Part shown: in pieces, positions 1-7,540 of the stretch | How positions within the stretch are numbered: position 1 is the first letter of the stretch | Layout: every line of letters begins with the position of its first letter | Source of the DNA: Ruminococcus flavefaciens | GTDB lineage: Bacteria; Bacillota; Clostridia; Oscillospirales; Ruminococcaceae | DNA: 18,761 bases | Reading direction: 5' to 3' | NCBI GenBank assembly: GCA_902792495.1 | Contig: CADBAC010000027.1 | Coordinates: forward strand, 1,076-19,836 | Translations under genes and position numbers: made by a program | The notes under the pieces: generated by a model | What the model was told of the DNA's origin: nothing | The model's input: only the letters and a program-made list of their open reading frames with translations | The model's database searches: none

Positions 1-401
1 AATTCCTCACAGGCTATCTTGTCTCTTGAATACTGCCAGTGAGGATTGGACAAAGGAGTGCTCTCCGTAATCCTGTAGTCTGAAAGCGGTTTCTGATAAG
101 CAGAAGCCGAACTGATGTAGATGTACTGCTTTGTGATATCCTTGAACAGTCTGTAATCCCTCTCGACCTGTTCGGGCACAAAGCCGATGAACTCACCAAC
201 GCAGTCAAAAGTCATACCCTCCAGTTTTGCGGAGATATCCTTTTCGTCGCTGATATCGCCCACAATGACTCTGACATTTTCGGGAAGTTCTGCGGTACGG
301 CCTCCACGATTCAGCAGATAAAGCTCATGACCCTGCTTTGCGAGGAGCCTTGTAACAGCCATGCTGATGGTTCCTGTACCGCCGATAAGTAATATTTTCA
401 T
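1..401 (-). CDS. NAD-dependent epimerase/dehydratase-like protein, partial (3' end beyond window)
   Basis: The reverse strand reads an open frame of 133 codons from ATG at 401 to the window edge. It begins MKILLIGGTGTIS, a Rossmann NAD(P)-binding loop (GGTGTIS, residues 7-13), followed by an alternating beta/alpha pattern. SSASAY (residues 97-102) and YSRDK (Tyr124 and Lys128, the YxxxK pair of extended short-chain dehydrogenases) support an NAD-dependent epimerase/dehydratase, perhaps of the atypical group related to plant CSP41 proteins. The substrate cannot be read from the sequence. The start is supported by GAGGTG seven bases upstream and a promoter at 436-464. About half or more of the protein is missing. 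The family call is firm; the function is open. Confidence 0.8.
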   Translation of the reverse strand, partial: MKILLIGGTGTISMAVTRLLAKQGHELYLLNRGGRTAELPENVRVIVGDISDEKDISAKLEGMTFDCVGEFIGFVPEQVERDYRLFKDITKQYIYISSASAYQKPLSDYRITESTPLSNPHWQYSRDKIACEE

Positions 402-435
402 GCTTTCACCTCTTCTTTTTATAGGGGATATTATG

Positions 436-464
436 ATTATATCATAATTTAATTATCTATGCAA
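436..464 (-). promoter_or_regulatory. Sigma-70-type promoter for the epimerase-like gene
   Basis: On the minus strand TTGCAT (-35, 459-464) is followed by a 17-base spacer and a perfect TATAAT (-10, 436-441). It lies 35 bases upstream of the ATG at 401, in AT-rich DNA. Confidence 0.7.
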
Positions 465-521
465 CAAAATAATTCGGAAAAATCTTACAAAAATTCCGTC
501 CCCTGCTTGTGAAATATGCAA

Positions 522-545
522 AGCGTCCGCTGGTTTGCGGACGCT
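522..545 (-). terminator. Strong hairpin, probable terminator of the M50 protease gene
   Basis: A perfect 9-bp GC-rich stem (AGCGTCCGC / GCGGACGCT) with a 6-base loop lies 43 bases past the M50 stop codon. Only a short T tract (TTT) follows on the minus strand, so it is a terminator by position and strength, not a textbook intrinsic one. Confidence 0.55.
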
Positions 546-587
546 CTTTCAAGCCTTATAGCCATATCAGTCATCGACTTTACGATG

Positions 588-1166
588 TTATGCCGTATCA
601 TTCAGATACAGCAATAAAAGCACCGCAAAAGCAGGCAGATACTCCGACCCACAACGATACACCATGACTGCCGAAAGAGCCGTAAGCGCCAATCTGAGCA
701 GTCTCACGGCCATTCTGTAAGCGTACTCATGCCCGCTTCCAAGTATCAGCACCTCCAGCACCGCTCCCCCGTCAAGCTGACTATACGGAAGCAGGTTGTA
801 CAAGCCTGCCCCAAGGCTGAGATATGCTGTATCAGGCACTTTCCACCTCAGCAGAAAGTACAGGATAATATTCACCGCAGGCCCCGACAGCAGTATGAGT
901 ACGCTCTGCAACAAAGGCTCAGTTCCGCTTTTTTCTGCTGTTATCCTTATCCCCGTTCCGCTGAAGTGAATGCTTCTCACTTTTGCCCTGAATACTGCCA
1001 TTACCGCTAAATGCCCCAGTTCATGGAGTCCGCAGACTATGACGATGCCCGAAGCAGTCCGCACATCCCTCATCAGGAACAGCATTGCCATCAGCAGAAA
1101 GAAGGAGAAATCTGCCTTTATTTTCGGCAGTTCATCTGCTATGGAGGTATGAAATGACAGTATCAA
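588..1166 (-). CDS. M50 family (site-2 protease type) membrane metalloprotease, SpoIVFB-like
   Basis: A small, very hydrophobic protein of about 190 residues. HELGH (His48, Glu49, His52) is the zinc-binding HExxH motif, in a helix. NLLPYSQLDGG (residues 124-134, Asp132 the third zinc ligand) is the NxxPxxxLDGG motif of family M50. Both lie inside predicted membrane helices, as expected for intramembrane cleavage of a membrane-bound substrate. Length and layout resemble the sporulation protease SpoIVFB, without a CBS or PDZ domain. The longest frame starts at a TTG (1164-1166) overlapping the upstream gene by 35 bases, with only a weak GGTG upstream. The true start may lie up to about 12 codons downstream, because homologue-like sequence begins near LPKIKADFS. 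Overlap with the upstream gene implies translational coupling. The substrate is unknown. Confidence 0.8.
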   Translation of the reverse strand: MILSFHTSIADELPKIKADFSFFLLMAMLFLMRDVRTASGIVIVCGLHELGHLAVMAVFRAKVRSIHFSGTGIRITAEKSGTEPLLQSVLILLSGPAVNIILYFLLRWKVPDTAYLSLGAGLYNLLPYSQLDGGAVLEVLILGSGHEYAYRMAVRLLRLALTALSAVMVYRCGSEYLPAFAVLLLLYLNDTA

Positions 1167-1416
1167 TGGGATTTTTCACCACGAATGAGGTATCCGACAT
1201 ATACTTTTTCAGCTCAGCAAGCAGAGCTTTTGCGGTTTCGGGATACATAAAATGCAGCACCAGAAGTACCGCTCCCAGCGTCAGGCACACCGCCGCCTGC
1301 ATAGTGACCGCATCATCGGTGCTCCTGCTTTTCCTGTCATCGTATTCGCTGAGCAAAGCCGAAGCGCTGTTATCATCGTTCCCGTCATATAAAACAGTTC
1401 CTGTTATCTCGTCCAT
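1132..1416 (-). CDS. Small single-pass membrane protein paired with the M50 protease
   Basis: A 94-residue protein with a polar, acidic N-terminus of about 38 residues, one hydrophobic segment (about residues 40-57) and a C-terminal segment of about 36 residues predicted outside. ATG at 1416 has a strong AAAGGAGG 8 bases upstream. The gene overlaps the M50 gene, so the two are probably co-expressed. The arrangement (N-in, one helix, short exterior tail, directly before an SpoIVFB-like protease) recalls SpoIVFA, but the M23/LytM domain that normally fills the SpoIVFA C-terminus is absent. No known domain is recognised. A role as regulator or partner of the protease is inference from position only. 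Confidence 0.65.
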   Translation of the reverse strand: MDEITGTVLYDGNDDNSASALLSEYDDRKSRSTDDAVTMQAAVCLTLGAVLLVLHFMYPETAKALLAELKKYMSDTSFVVKNPIDTVISYLHSR

Positions 1417-1500
1417 AGACCTGTCCTCCTTTGCTTTTTAATAGTATTCAAAGATTCGGACAGATATGCTATCATTCATGCGTTCAGAGAAAATAAAAAT

Positions 1501-1695
1501 GGCTGCCAGAGGCAGCCCCCAGTCTGTAGATAAAGTCAGATTTTATACGGCATTATCGGGCGGACGAGGGCGTCCGCCCCTACAAAATGGCTATTCTTCG
1601 TAAATGATTTTGTAGGGGCGCTTTCCGAGCGCCCTAATATGATATATCACAAAAAGCCCCTTTTTATAAAACCGAAGGGCTGCCAAAGGCAGCCC
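1501..1695. repeat. Cluster of four GC-rich palindromic repeats
   Basis: Four strong hairpins sit in the space between serA and the membrane protein gene: GGCTGCC/GGCAGCC (1501-1517), GGGCGGACG/CGTCCGCCC (1558-1579), GGGCGCT/AGCGCCC (1616-1634) and GGGCTGCC/GGCAGCCC (1677-1695). Several are flanked by the same arm, TGTAGGGGCG or its complement CCCCTACA. The second and third face each other through TACAAAAT/ATTTTGTA. A second cluster with the same arms lies at 13669-13786, so this is a dispersed repeat family. The hairpin at 1677-1695 lies just past the serA stop and may also end serA transcription. Confidence 0.75.
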
Positions 1696-1743
1696 CTACA
1701 TTTTTATAATTAAAGTGCCAACGAGCGAAAGCAGATTAACGTT

Positions 1744-2904
1744 TTACGTACAGAGTAAGGCGCTGATAACACCGTCAACAGCGTTGATCTTGCCCTCAAC
1801 TGTCGGAGGAACATCACCTGTAACGTCGAGCATTGTGTAAGCGAAATCCTTCTTGGATGCGTTTACCATGTTCTCGATGTTGATACCCTCGTTGCCTACA
1901 GCTGTTGTGATAGAAGCAATTGTTGTAGGAACGTTCTTGTGGATGATGCAGATCTTTGTTCCTACTGCGTTCATTGAAGCATTAGGAAGGTTTACTGAGT
2001 TCTTGATATTACCGTTCTCGATGTATTCGATAAGCTCCTGAGCTGCCATAACAGCGCAGTTATCCTCACTCTCGGGAGTTGAAGCACCGAGGTGTGGGAG
2101 AACGATAACGTTCTCAGCGCCGAGTACAACGTCATCAGCAAAGTCTGTAACGTACTTAGCGATCTTGCCGTCAGCGATAGCCTTAACTACAGCCTCGCTG
2201 TTGATGAGCTCACCTCTTGCGAGGTTGATAAGACGAACGCCGTCCTTCATCATAGCGATCTGCTCAGCATCGATAGTGTTCTTTGTCTGAGGAGTGTAAG
2301 GCATATGAATTGTGATGTAATCGCTGTTTGTGTAGATATCGTTGACATCTGTAACGATCTTTACAGATGGCTCAAGGTGGAGAGCAGCGCCTACTGAAAG
2401 GAATGGGTCGTAACCGATGACCTTCATGCCGAGAGACTCAGCAGCGTTTGCGATCTTACCGCCGATAGCGCCGAGACCGATGATACCGAGAGTCTTGCCT
2501 GCGATCTCAGGGCCTGCAAACTTTGACTTGCCGCCTTCAACAGTCTTAGGAGCATCAGGTGTGCCCTTGAGGGACTTAGCCCACTCAGCAGCCTCAACGA
2601 TCTTTCTTGAAGCGAGGAGCAGAGCAGCGATAGCAAGCTCCTTAACAGCGTTTGAGTTAGCACCGGGAGTATTGAATACGCAGATACCCTCCTGTGCGCA
2701 GCGCTCAACAGGAATGTTGTTTACGCCTGCGCCTGCACGGGCGATAGCAAGAAGATTGTCGCCGAACTGCATATCGTGCATCTTAGCGCTTCTTACCATG
2801 ATAGCATCAGGATTAGCACAATCGTCAGCAATGCTGTACTTGCTCTTATCGAAGATATCTGTACCGATAGATGAGATCTTGTTTAATGTCTGGATCTTGT
2901 ACAT
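1744..2904 (-). CDS. serA: D-3-phosphoglycerate dehydrogenase (short form with ACT domain)
   Basis: First step of serine synthesis: NAD-dependent oxidation of 3-phosphoglycerate to 3-phosphohydroxypyruvate in the cytoplasm. The 386 residues hold a substrate-binding half (1-95 and about 285-310), a Rossmann domain with GLGAIGG (143-149) and a C-terminal ACT domain (about 317-386) that in this family usually senses serine. Catalytic Arg230 (NLARGELIN) and His271 (LPHLGAST) are visible. The loop that usually carries the catalytic Glu is short and reads FADDVV (255-260), so Asp257 or Asp258 may replace it. At 386 residues it lacks the extra ASB domain of longer bacterial SerA. ATG at 2904 follows AGAGG. 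It lies downstream of serC on the same strand, separated by an AT-rich repeat. Confidence 0.93.
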   Translation of the reverse strand: MYKIQTLNKISSIGTDIFDKSKYSIADDCANPDAIMVRSAKMHDMQFGDNLLAIARAGAGVNNIPVERCAQEGICVFNTPGANSNAVKELAIAALLLASRKIVEAAEWAKSLKGTPDAPKTVEGGKSKFAGPEIAGKTLGIIGLGAIGGKIANAAESLGMKVIGYDPFLSVGAALHLEPSVKIVTDVNDIYTNSDYITIHMPYTPQTKNTIDAEQIAMMKDGVRLINLARGELINSEAVVKAIADGKIAKYVTDFADDVVLGAENVIVLPHLGASTPESEDNCAVMAAQELIEYIENGNIKNSVNLPNASMNAVGTKICIIHKNVPTTIASITTAVGNEGINIENMVNASKKDFAYTMLDVTGDVPPTVEGKINAVDGVISALLCT

Positions 2905-2923
2905 TTCTGTTAACCTCTTTCTG

Positions 2924-3070
2924 TATAATTATGAATGCGTAATTCGTAATTCGTAATTATGGTGTCGCCTGCCGGCGATAAATCTGAAATAGCTGCCGGA
3001 GCATTATTATAGATCCGTCCGCATAAGCGGACACCGCAATTACGAATTAAGCATTATGAATTACGAATTA
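2924..3070. repeat. AT-rich inverted-repeat (MITE-like) element between serC and serA
   Basis: The whole serC-serA spacer is an imperfect inverted repeat centred near 2998. The inner arms are GGTGTC (2961-2966) and GACACC (3030-3035). Outward of these, CGTAATT is matched by AATTACG and AATGCGTAATT by a near-complement AATTAAGCATT. The left arm has three tandem copies of the 7-mer CGTAATT (2938-2958). A small hairpin GTCCGC/GCGGAC lies at 3017-3032. The right edge abuts the serC stop codon (3071-3073) and the left edge reaches to within about 20 bases of the serA start. No coding capacity was seen. Confidence 0.65.
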
Positions 3071-4156
3071 TTATGAATTTTCTTCCTCGAACTTCTTCAT
3101 GAAAGCAACGAGCTTCTCAACGCCCTCGATAGGCATAGCATTGTAGATAGAAGCACGCATACCGCCGACAGTTCTGTGACCCTTGAGGTTCTCGAAGCCT
3201 GCAGCCTTTGACTCAGCAACGAACTTCTTGTCCAGCTCGTCGTTGCCTGTGATGAATGGAACGTTCATGAGTGAGCGATCCTTCTTCTCAACAGTGCCCT
3301 TGAACATCTTGCTCTGGTCGAGGAAATCGTAAAGGATCTTAGCCTTCTTCTCGTTGTGAGCCTTCATAGCCTCAAGGCCGCCCATCTTCTTGATCCACTT
3401 GAATACCTTGCCGCATACGTAGATACCGTAGCATGGAGGTGTATTGTAGAGAGACTCGTTCTCAGCCTGGATCTTCCAGTTCATCATTGTAGGAGTGATA
3501 TCCAGTGCAGGGCCGTCAGCGATGAGGTCCTCACGAACGATGATGATCTGTACGCCTGAAGGGCCAACGTTCTTCTGAACACCGCCGTAGATAACGCCGT
3601 ACTTTGATACGTCAACAGGCTCTGAGAGGAAGCATGAGCTTACGTCAGCAACCAGTTCGTGACCCTTTGTGTTAGGGAGTTCCCAGAACTTTGTACCGTA
3701 GATTGTGTTGTTCTCGCAGATATAAACGTAGTCAACATCGTCAGGGATGTCGAGATCTGAACAATCAGGGATGTATGAGAAAGTCTTGTCAGCAGAAGAA
3801 GCTACTCTTACTACCTCGCCGTACTTTTCAGCTTCCTGAGCTGCCTTCTTAGCCCACTGACCTGTGATGATGTAAGCAGCCTTCTTGTTCTTCATAAGGT
3901 TCATAGGAACGCCTGCGAATACCAGTGAAGCACCGCCCTGTACGAAGATAACCTTGTAGTTATCAGGGATGTTCATAAGGTCACGAAGATCCTGTTCAGC
4001 TTCCTTGATGATCTCATCATATACCTTTGAACGGTGGGACATCTCCATAACGGACATACCGCATCCTTTGTAATCCATCATTTCTTCTGCACATTCCTTG
4101 AGAACTTCTTCAGGAAGCACAGCAGGGCCTGCGCTGAAGTTGTAAACTCTGCTCAT
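3071..4156 (-). CDS. serC: Phosphoserine aminotransferase
   Basis: Second step of serine synthesis: PLP-dependent transamination of 3-phosphohydroxypyruvate with glutamate, giving phosphoserine and 2-oxoglutarate. The 361 residues match the usual SerC length. The N-terminus MSRVYNFSAGPAVLPEEVL is the family signature. GGVQKNVGPSG (191-201) holds the PLP lysine, Lys195, and FVQGGAS (71-77) is a cofactor phosphate-binding stretch. The reading frame is open further upstream to 4312, but the family start and GGAGG 8 bases before the ATG fix it at 4156. It is the first gene after a strong promoter (4212-4240); serA follows after the repeat element. The stop codon lies directly at the repeat boundary, leaving the C-terminal FEEENS intact. 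Confidence 0.95.
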   Translation of the reverse strand: MSRVYNFSAGPAVLPEEVLKECAEEMMDYKGCGMSVMEMSHRSKVYDEIIKEAEQDLRDLMNIPDNYKVIFVQGGASLVFAGVPMNLMKNKKAAYIITGQWAKKAAQEAEKYGEVVRVASSADKTFSYIPDCSDLDIPDDVDYVYICENNTIYGTKFWELPNTKGHELVADVSSCFLSEPVDVSKYGVIYGGVQKNVGPSGVQIIIVREDLIADGPALDITPTMMNWKIQAENESLYNTPPCYGIYVCGKVFKWIKKMGGLEAMKAHNEKKAKILYDFLDQSKMFKGTVEKKDRSLMNVPFITGNDELDKKFVAESKAAGFENLKGHRTVGGMRASIYNAMPIEGVEKLVAFMKKFEEENS

Positions 4157-4211
4157 TGTAAAAACCTCCATATATGAATATAAAAATAATAGTATTTGCC
4201 ATACAATAATA

Positions 4212-4240
4212 ATTATACTATTTTCCCCCGAATAAGTCAA
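4212..4240 (-). promoter_or_regulatory. Strong sigma-70 promoter for serC-serA
   Basis: On the minus strand TTGACT (4235-4240), a 17-base spacer and perfect TATAAT (4212-4217) lie 56 bases upstream of the serC start. No T-box, attenuator or other leader structure was recognised in the short 5' UTR. Confidence 0.8.
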
Positions 4241-4329
4241 CACATAGAGGAAAAATTTTTTATTCCGATATGATCTGCTGTATTTCCGAACAATAAAAGT
4301 GCCGTTGAGCACCGTTATGTTGCAGAAGG

Positions 4330-5037
4330 TTAACTGCCTGTACGGAGGGATACCACGAAGGCATCACAGGCCATAGCTATCATCTCTTTGTTGGAAGAAG
4401 CGGAACTTTTTGCTCTGCCGTAGCGTATCCTTGCCACTGCGCCGCTTTGCTGAGGCATACATATAAAAGATCTCACATCACGCTCGACCGATACCGCTTT
4501 AGTACGGAATCGCTCTGCGACTCTGCGGTAGACCTGAGTTATCCCGCCCGAAAGAAGCTGAACGTCGCTTATGCAGATATCCATAGCCGAAGCAAGATAG
4601 CGGAAACCCTTGACTTTATCCGTGAAGCCGCACCTGTAAAGGAAGTCCTCCGCATCGGCCGAACTGACATCTTCACGTATCAGCACTCTTATTATATTAT
4701 TGTATACGGTTTCATTTTCAACGGGAACAGAAAAGCAGTAGGATGCCGCCGCACTCAGCGCCCTGATATGTCCGGGGTCAAGCGAACCGAAAACTCCCGT
4801 GATGAACCTGACTTCAGGGAAGCGTCTTTTCAGTGCGGCAAGTGCGGCCGCCGCTGTCTCTGCGCCGGAATAAACTATCACGATAACAGCTTTCGGCGAT
4901 ACCTCAGCTATTTTCTCAGCCGCACCGCCTATCCGTTCACGGAAGTACATAACAGGCAGTCCACGCTGAACAAGCTCCTGAGCCATTACTCTGCCCACAA
5001 CAGACGTTTCATCGAAAATCATCACAGTATCTTTCAT
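4330..5037 (-). CDS. Spo0A-like DNA-binding protein with degenerate receiver domain
   Basis: A 235-residue protein. Residues about 126-233 look like the Spo0A effector (DNA-binding) domain: FLYRCGFTDKVKGFRYL, then DVQLLSGGITQVYRRVAERF, VERDVRSFI, and NKEMIAMACDAF matching the Spo0A pattern NSEFIAMVADKL. Residues 1-122 have receiver-like beta/alpha alternation, but the phosphoacceptor Asp is absent (beta-3 reads VIVIVYSG), the acidic pair is reduced to FDE near residue 8, and the conserved beta-5 Lys is missing. It therefore cannot take phosphate in the normal way and may regulate constitutively, or through dimerisation or a ligand. ATG at 5037 has GGAGG 8 bases upstream. It is a single gene between serC and the xylanase locus. 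DNA targets are unknown. This may be a Spo0A paralogue or the derived form in a lineage with reduced sporulation. Confidence 0.75.
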   Translation of the reverse strand: MKDTVMIFDETSVVGRVMAQELVQRGLPVMYFRERIGGAAEKIAEVSPKAVIVIVYSGAETAAAALAALKRRFPEVRFITGVFGSLDPGHIRALSAAASYCFSVPVENETVYNNIIRVLIREDVSSADAEDFLYRCGFTDKVKGFRYLASAMDICISDVQLLSGGITQVYRRVAERFRTKAVSVERDVRSFICMPQQSGAVARIRYGRAKSSASSNKEMIAMACDAFVVSLRTGS

Positions 5038-5106
5038 GACCTCACCTCCGCAGATTCAGTGCAAAGCCGTCAGGCGGGCTTTGTGCGGTGTTGCCTTAAA
5101 TAAAGG

Positions 5107-5136
5107 AAAAAACCGCATCACGATGATACGGTTTTT
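5107..5136 (-). terminator. Intrinsic terminator downstream of the xylanase locus
   Basis: AAAAACCG (5108-5115) pairs with CGGTTTTT (5129-5136), with three more inner pairs after one mismatch. A and T tracts on both sides make it work in either direction. On the minus strand the stem runs into TTTTTTCCTTT. It separates the xylanase locus from the Spo0A-like gene. Confidence 0.8.
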
Positions 5137-5196
5137 CTGATTTGTCCCTTACAATTAATTTTATTATATACGGCCGCCTTTCAGCGAGCCTGTGAT

Positions 5197-5225
5197 ATGC
5201 CCTCCGCTGTGCAGATGGAGGGCAT
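5197..5225 (-). other. Stem-loop in the 3' flank of the xylanase locus
   Basis: ATGCCCTCC (5197-5205) and GGAGGGCAT (5217-5225) form a perfect 9-bp stem with an 11-base loop, 26 bases past the stop codon at 5251. There is no T tract, so it may stabilise the 3' end or work with the terminator at 5107-5136. Confidence 0.5.
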
Positions 5226-5250
5226 TATCATCAGTGAAAAGAATCAGAAC

Positions 5251-6405
5251 TTATGAAAAGCTCCATGAATCAAATTCGCAGTCGCCGCTGAATACCATGT
5301 AGATATCCTTAACGCCGCTTACGTTGTTCTCTGCTGCTGCAAGTTCGTTCTCGCTGCCATTGAGATCGCCGTAACCGATGCAAGTACCTGTAGGAGAACC
5401 TACACAGAACTTAACTACTGCGTTGCCGCTGCCCTTGACCTTGATAGAAGATACGCCATTGCTGAGGTCAACACCGCTGACCTTGATCCAGTCGCCCTTC
5501 TTAGCCTTGACAGTTGTGTTGCCTAAGCCGCTTACGCTTATGTTCTTGGACTGGTTAGACATTGTCTCAGCCTGTACAGTCTCATATGGGTTGAGGTTCT
5601 CGATCTGGCTTACACCATTCTGTGAACCGCTGCAAGTGATCTTGCCGTTGCTGATAGTTGCCTTATCGATACAGGGTGATCTGTAGTTAAGACCCTTGCC
5701 GCCGTTAACGCCCATGCGCATCTCAAGCTGACGTGAGTGATAAAGTACATAGTAGCTGCCCTTGAATTCGATAATTGAGTGGTGGTTGTTACCGCCGTTG
5801 TCGAGTCTCTGAGTACCTGTGTTCTTGAATACAACGCCCTGGTACTGGTATCCGCCAAGAGGATTCTTAGATGTCATGTAACCGATATCAGCGCTGCCGA
5901 ATGAATTGCCGTTTACGCTTGCGCCGCCCGGAACACTCCAGTTGTGGCAGAATGAGTAGTACCATGTGTCACCGATCTTGATCATGCTTGAATCCTCGAA
6001 GAGGTAAGGTGTACCAGGATCGAAAGGTGTACCCTTGATAGAGATCATGTCATCGCCAAGCTGAACGATACGTCCCTGCTTTGTATTAGCAGCCTGTCCT
6101 TGCGGAACACCGCCGCCGTATGCCATGATAGCTGTATCTGTCTGAGGATCGTAGTAAACGCCCGGATCAAAGAGCCATGTTACGTTGCTGTTAGGTGTGC
6201 TTCTTGAAATGAGTTCCTTGCCGATAGGATCCTTTACATTCTTTGTGAATGTCGGGTCATCAGCTGTGATAACGCCGATACCTGAACCGTTGGATAACGC
6301 CGATACCTGAACCGTTGTTTGCGAAGTAAAGGAAGAACTTGTCCTGTCCGTTGATCTTCTTCCATGCAGCATCAGGAGCCCATGCGTTATTAGCCCATTT
6401 TGCAA
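5251..6405 (-). CDS. 3' part of the xylanase locus: C-terminal GH43 and CBM6-like module
   Basis: True family sequence starts at about 6292 (NGSGIGVITADDPTF); the frame upstream to 6405 is out of phase with the gene. It holds the rest of the GH43 five-bladed propeller, with WLFDPGV (the pKa-modulating Asp) and LFEDSSM (the catalytic acid Glu), NNHHSIIEFKGSYYVLYHSR, and from about 5590 a CBM6-like beta-sandwich (ETVQAETMSNQSKN to CEFDSWSFS). GH43 enzymes of this kind remove arabinose or xylose from arabinoxylan. The catalytic triad is split between this fragment and the middle fragment by the duplication, so neither half can be active alone. No RBS or signal peptide precedes it. Confidence 0.8.
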   Translation of the reverse strand: MQNGLITHGLLMLHGRRSTDRTSSSFTSQTTVQVSALSNGSGIGVITADDPTFTKNVKDPIGKELISRSTPNSNVTWLFDPGVYYDPQTDTAIMAYGGGVPQGQAANTKQGRIVQLGDDMISIKGTPFDPGTPYLFEDSSMIKIGDTWYYSFCHNWSVPGGASVNGNSFGSADIGYMTSKNPLGGYQYQGVVFKNTGTQRLDNGGNNHHSIIEFKGSYYVLYHSRQLEMRMGVNGGKGLNYRSPCIDKATISNGKITCSGSQNGVSQIENLNPYETVQAETMSNQSKNISVSGLGNTTVKAKKGDWIKVSGVDLSNGVSSIKVKGSGNAVVKFCVGSPTGTCIGYGDLNGSENELAAAENNVSGVKDIYMVFSGDCEFDSWSFS

Positions 6406-7540
6406 TAGGAGTGCCGTTTACTCTTGTTTTTGCAACAGGGATCTGACCGTGATCGGTCCAGTTTACAAGGTCTGCTGTTGATAAGCAGTTGATGTAACCT
6501 GAAGAGTAATCGTTTTCGATCATCTGATTGTTCTTGTATGCGAACTGATCTGCTGTGGTGTAAACGTAAAGTCTTCCGTCATATACCATCCAGCCCGGGT
6601 CAGCACCGAAACGCTGAGTATAGAGAGGATTGTTCTCTGTCTGCTTCTTAAAGCTTTCAGCCAGTGTAAGACCGCTGAACTTAGCCTCGTACTTGGAAGT
6701 ATCGAGTACAGGAACCGCAGGCTTGTTTTCAGGGAATTCCTTGATCTTGCCGAGAACGTATTCCTGGAGGAGAACGAGGTCGTTGATCTCATACTTACCG
6801 CTCAGGTCAACGTCAGCAGCCTTCTGTGCAGCAGCGTCAGAGTATTCCTTGAGGATGCCCTTTCTGCCTAATGCAACGTCCATTGAGTCGATGCACTCAT
6901 CGAAGTTGATGTCGCCGCGGATGAGAGTCTTTACCTTAGGCTGTCCGGGACCGTCGATAGCTTTACCGGCGGGAGCGCCGATAGCTTCGTCGATGTAGAA
7001 GTTGCCAGTATTGTCAGTATCTGTAGTCTCTACGTAGATCTGGCAGTCTGTAGCGTCTGCGGGGATCTTGTAGTTTGTATTTGCCAGCTGTAACCATTCG
7101 CCCTTAGGAGCAGTGCCGACAGCGATCTGATCGTAATGAGCCTCACCGTCTGAACCCTGATACTGGAGAGTGAACTTATACTCTGCTGAGTCGTCACCGT
7201 CGAGGAACTGTACATTTACTGAGAAACTGTACTCCTCGCCGGGCTTGAATATTCTTGAGCTGAGCGGATAGCTTGCGCCGTTCCATGCTGCTTCTCTGTC
7301 CTGAACGAGAAGAGCTTCTGCACCCTTGTAGAATGTTCTGCCGCTTGTGGTGACTGAAGCTGAGCCTCTGCCGCCCCAACCGTCGTCAGAACCTTCAAAT
7401 GTGCTGTGGAACCAGTATCCGTCTGCATCCGGCTCGGGATCAGGGATAGGTGTGCTTCCGTCGTTAGGATTGCTTCCGTCGCCCCAAGGCTGAGGAATGA
7501 TGCTTGTGATAGCTGTATAAGCAGCCTTTGGCTGGTTGAT
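6260..7540 (-). pseudogene. Middle fragment: CBM22-like module, dockerin and N-terminal GH43
   Basis: This open frame resumes the GH10 tail at INQPKAAY (from 7540) and runs without a stop to 6260. In order it has a Pro/Asp linker, a CBM22-like beta-sandwich (GYWFHSTFEGSDDGW to FYIDEA), a dockerin and the start of GH43. The dockerin has two calcium-loop repeats: RGDINFDECIDSMDVALGRK and ADVDLSGKYEINDLVLLQEY. It anchors the enzyme to a cohesin on a scaffoldin. The GH43 part includes GADPGW with the putative catalytic base Asp, and ends in NNGSGIGVI, where the 25-bp duplication throws the frame. An internal ATG at 6883 has no convincing RBS, so it is probably not translated on its own. Confidence 0.75.
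6268..6317. repeat. Exact 25-bp tandem duplication inside the GH43 coding region
   Basis: Two identical, directly adjacent 25-base copies, 6268-6292 and 6293-6317, each starting gataacgccg and ending gaaccgttg. The unit encodes the NGSGIGVI stretch, which therefore appears at the end of one frame and the start of the next. Since 25 is not a multiple of three, it breaks the reading frame. Confidence 0.97.

Noticed and set aside
2938..2958. CRISPR-like or direct-repeat array (CGTAATT three times)
   Set aside because: 7-bp units without spacers; part of the inverted-repeat element. No CRISPR repeats were seen anywhere in the window.
4295..4312. Possible terminator after the Spo0A-like gene (GTGC/GCAC stem with TTTT on the minus strand)
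   Set aside because: Only a 4-bp stem with a 6-base loop; too weak to call.
4157..4312. N-terminal extension of serC by 52 residues
   Set aside because: The extension covers the serC promoter and RBS; the family N-terminus starts at 4156.
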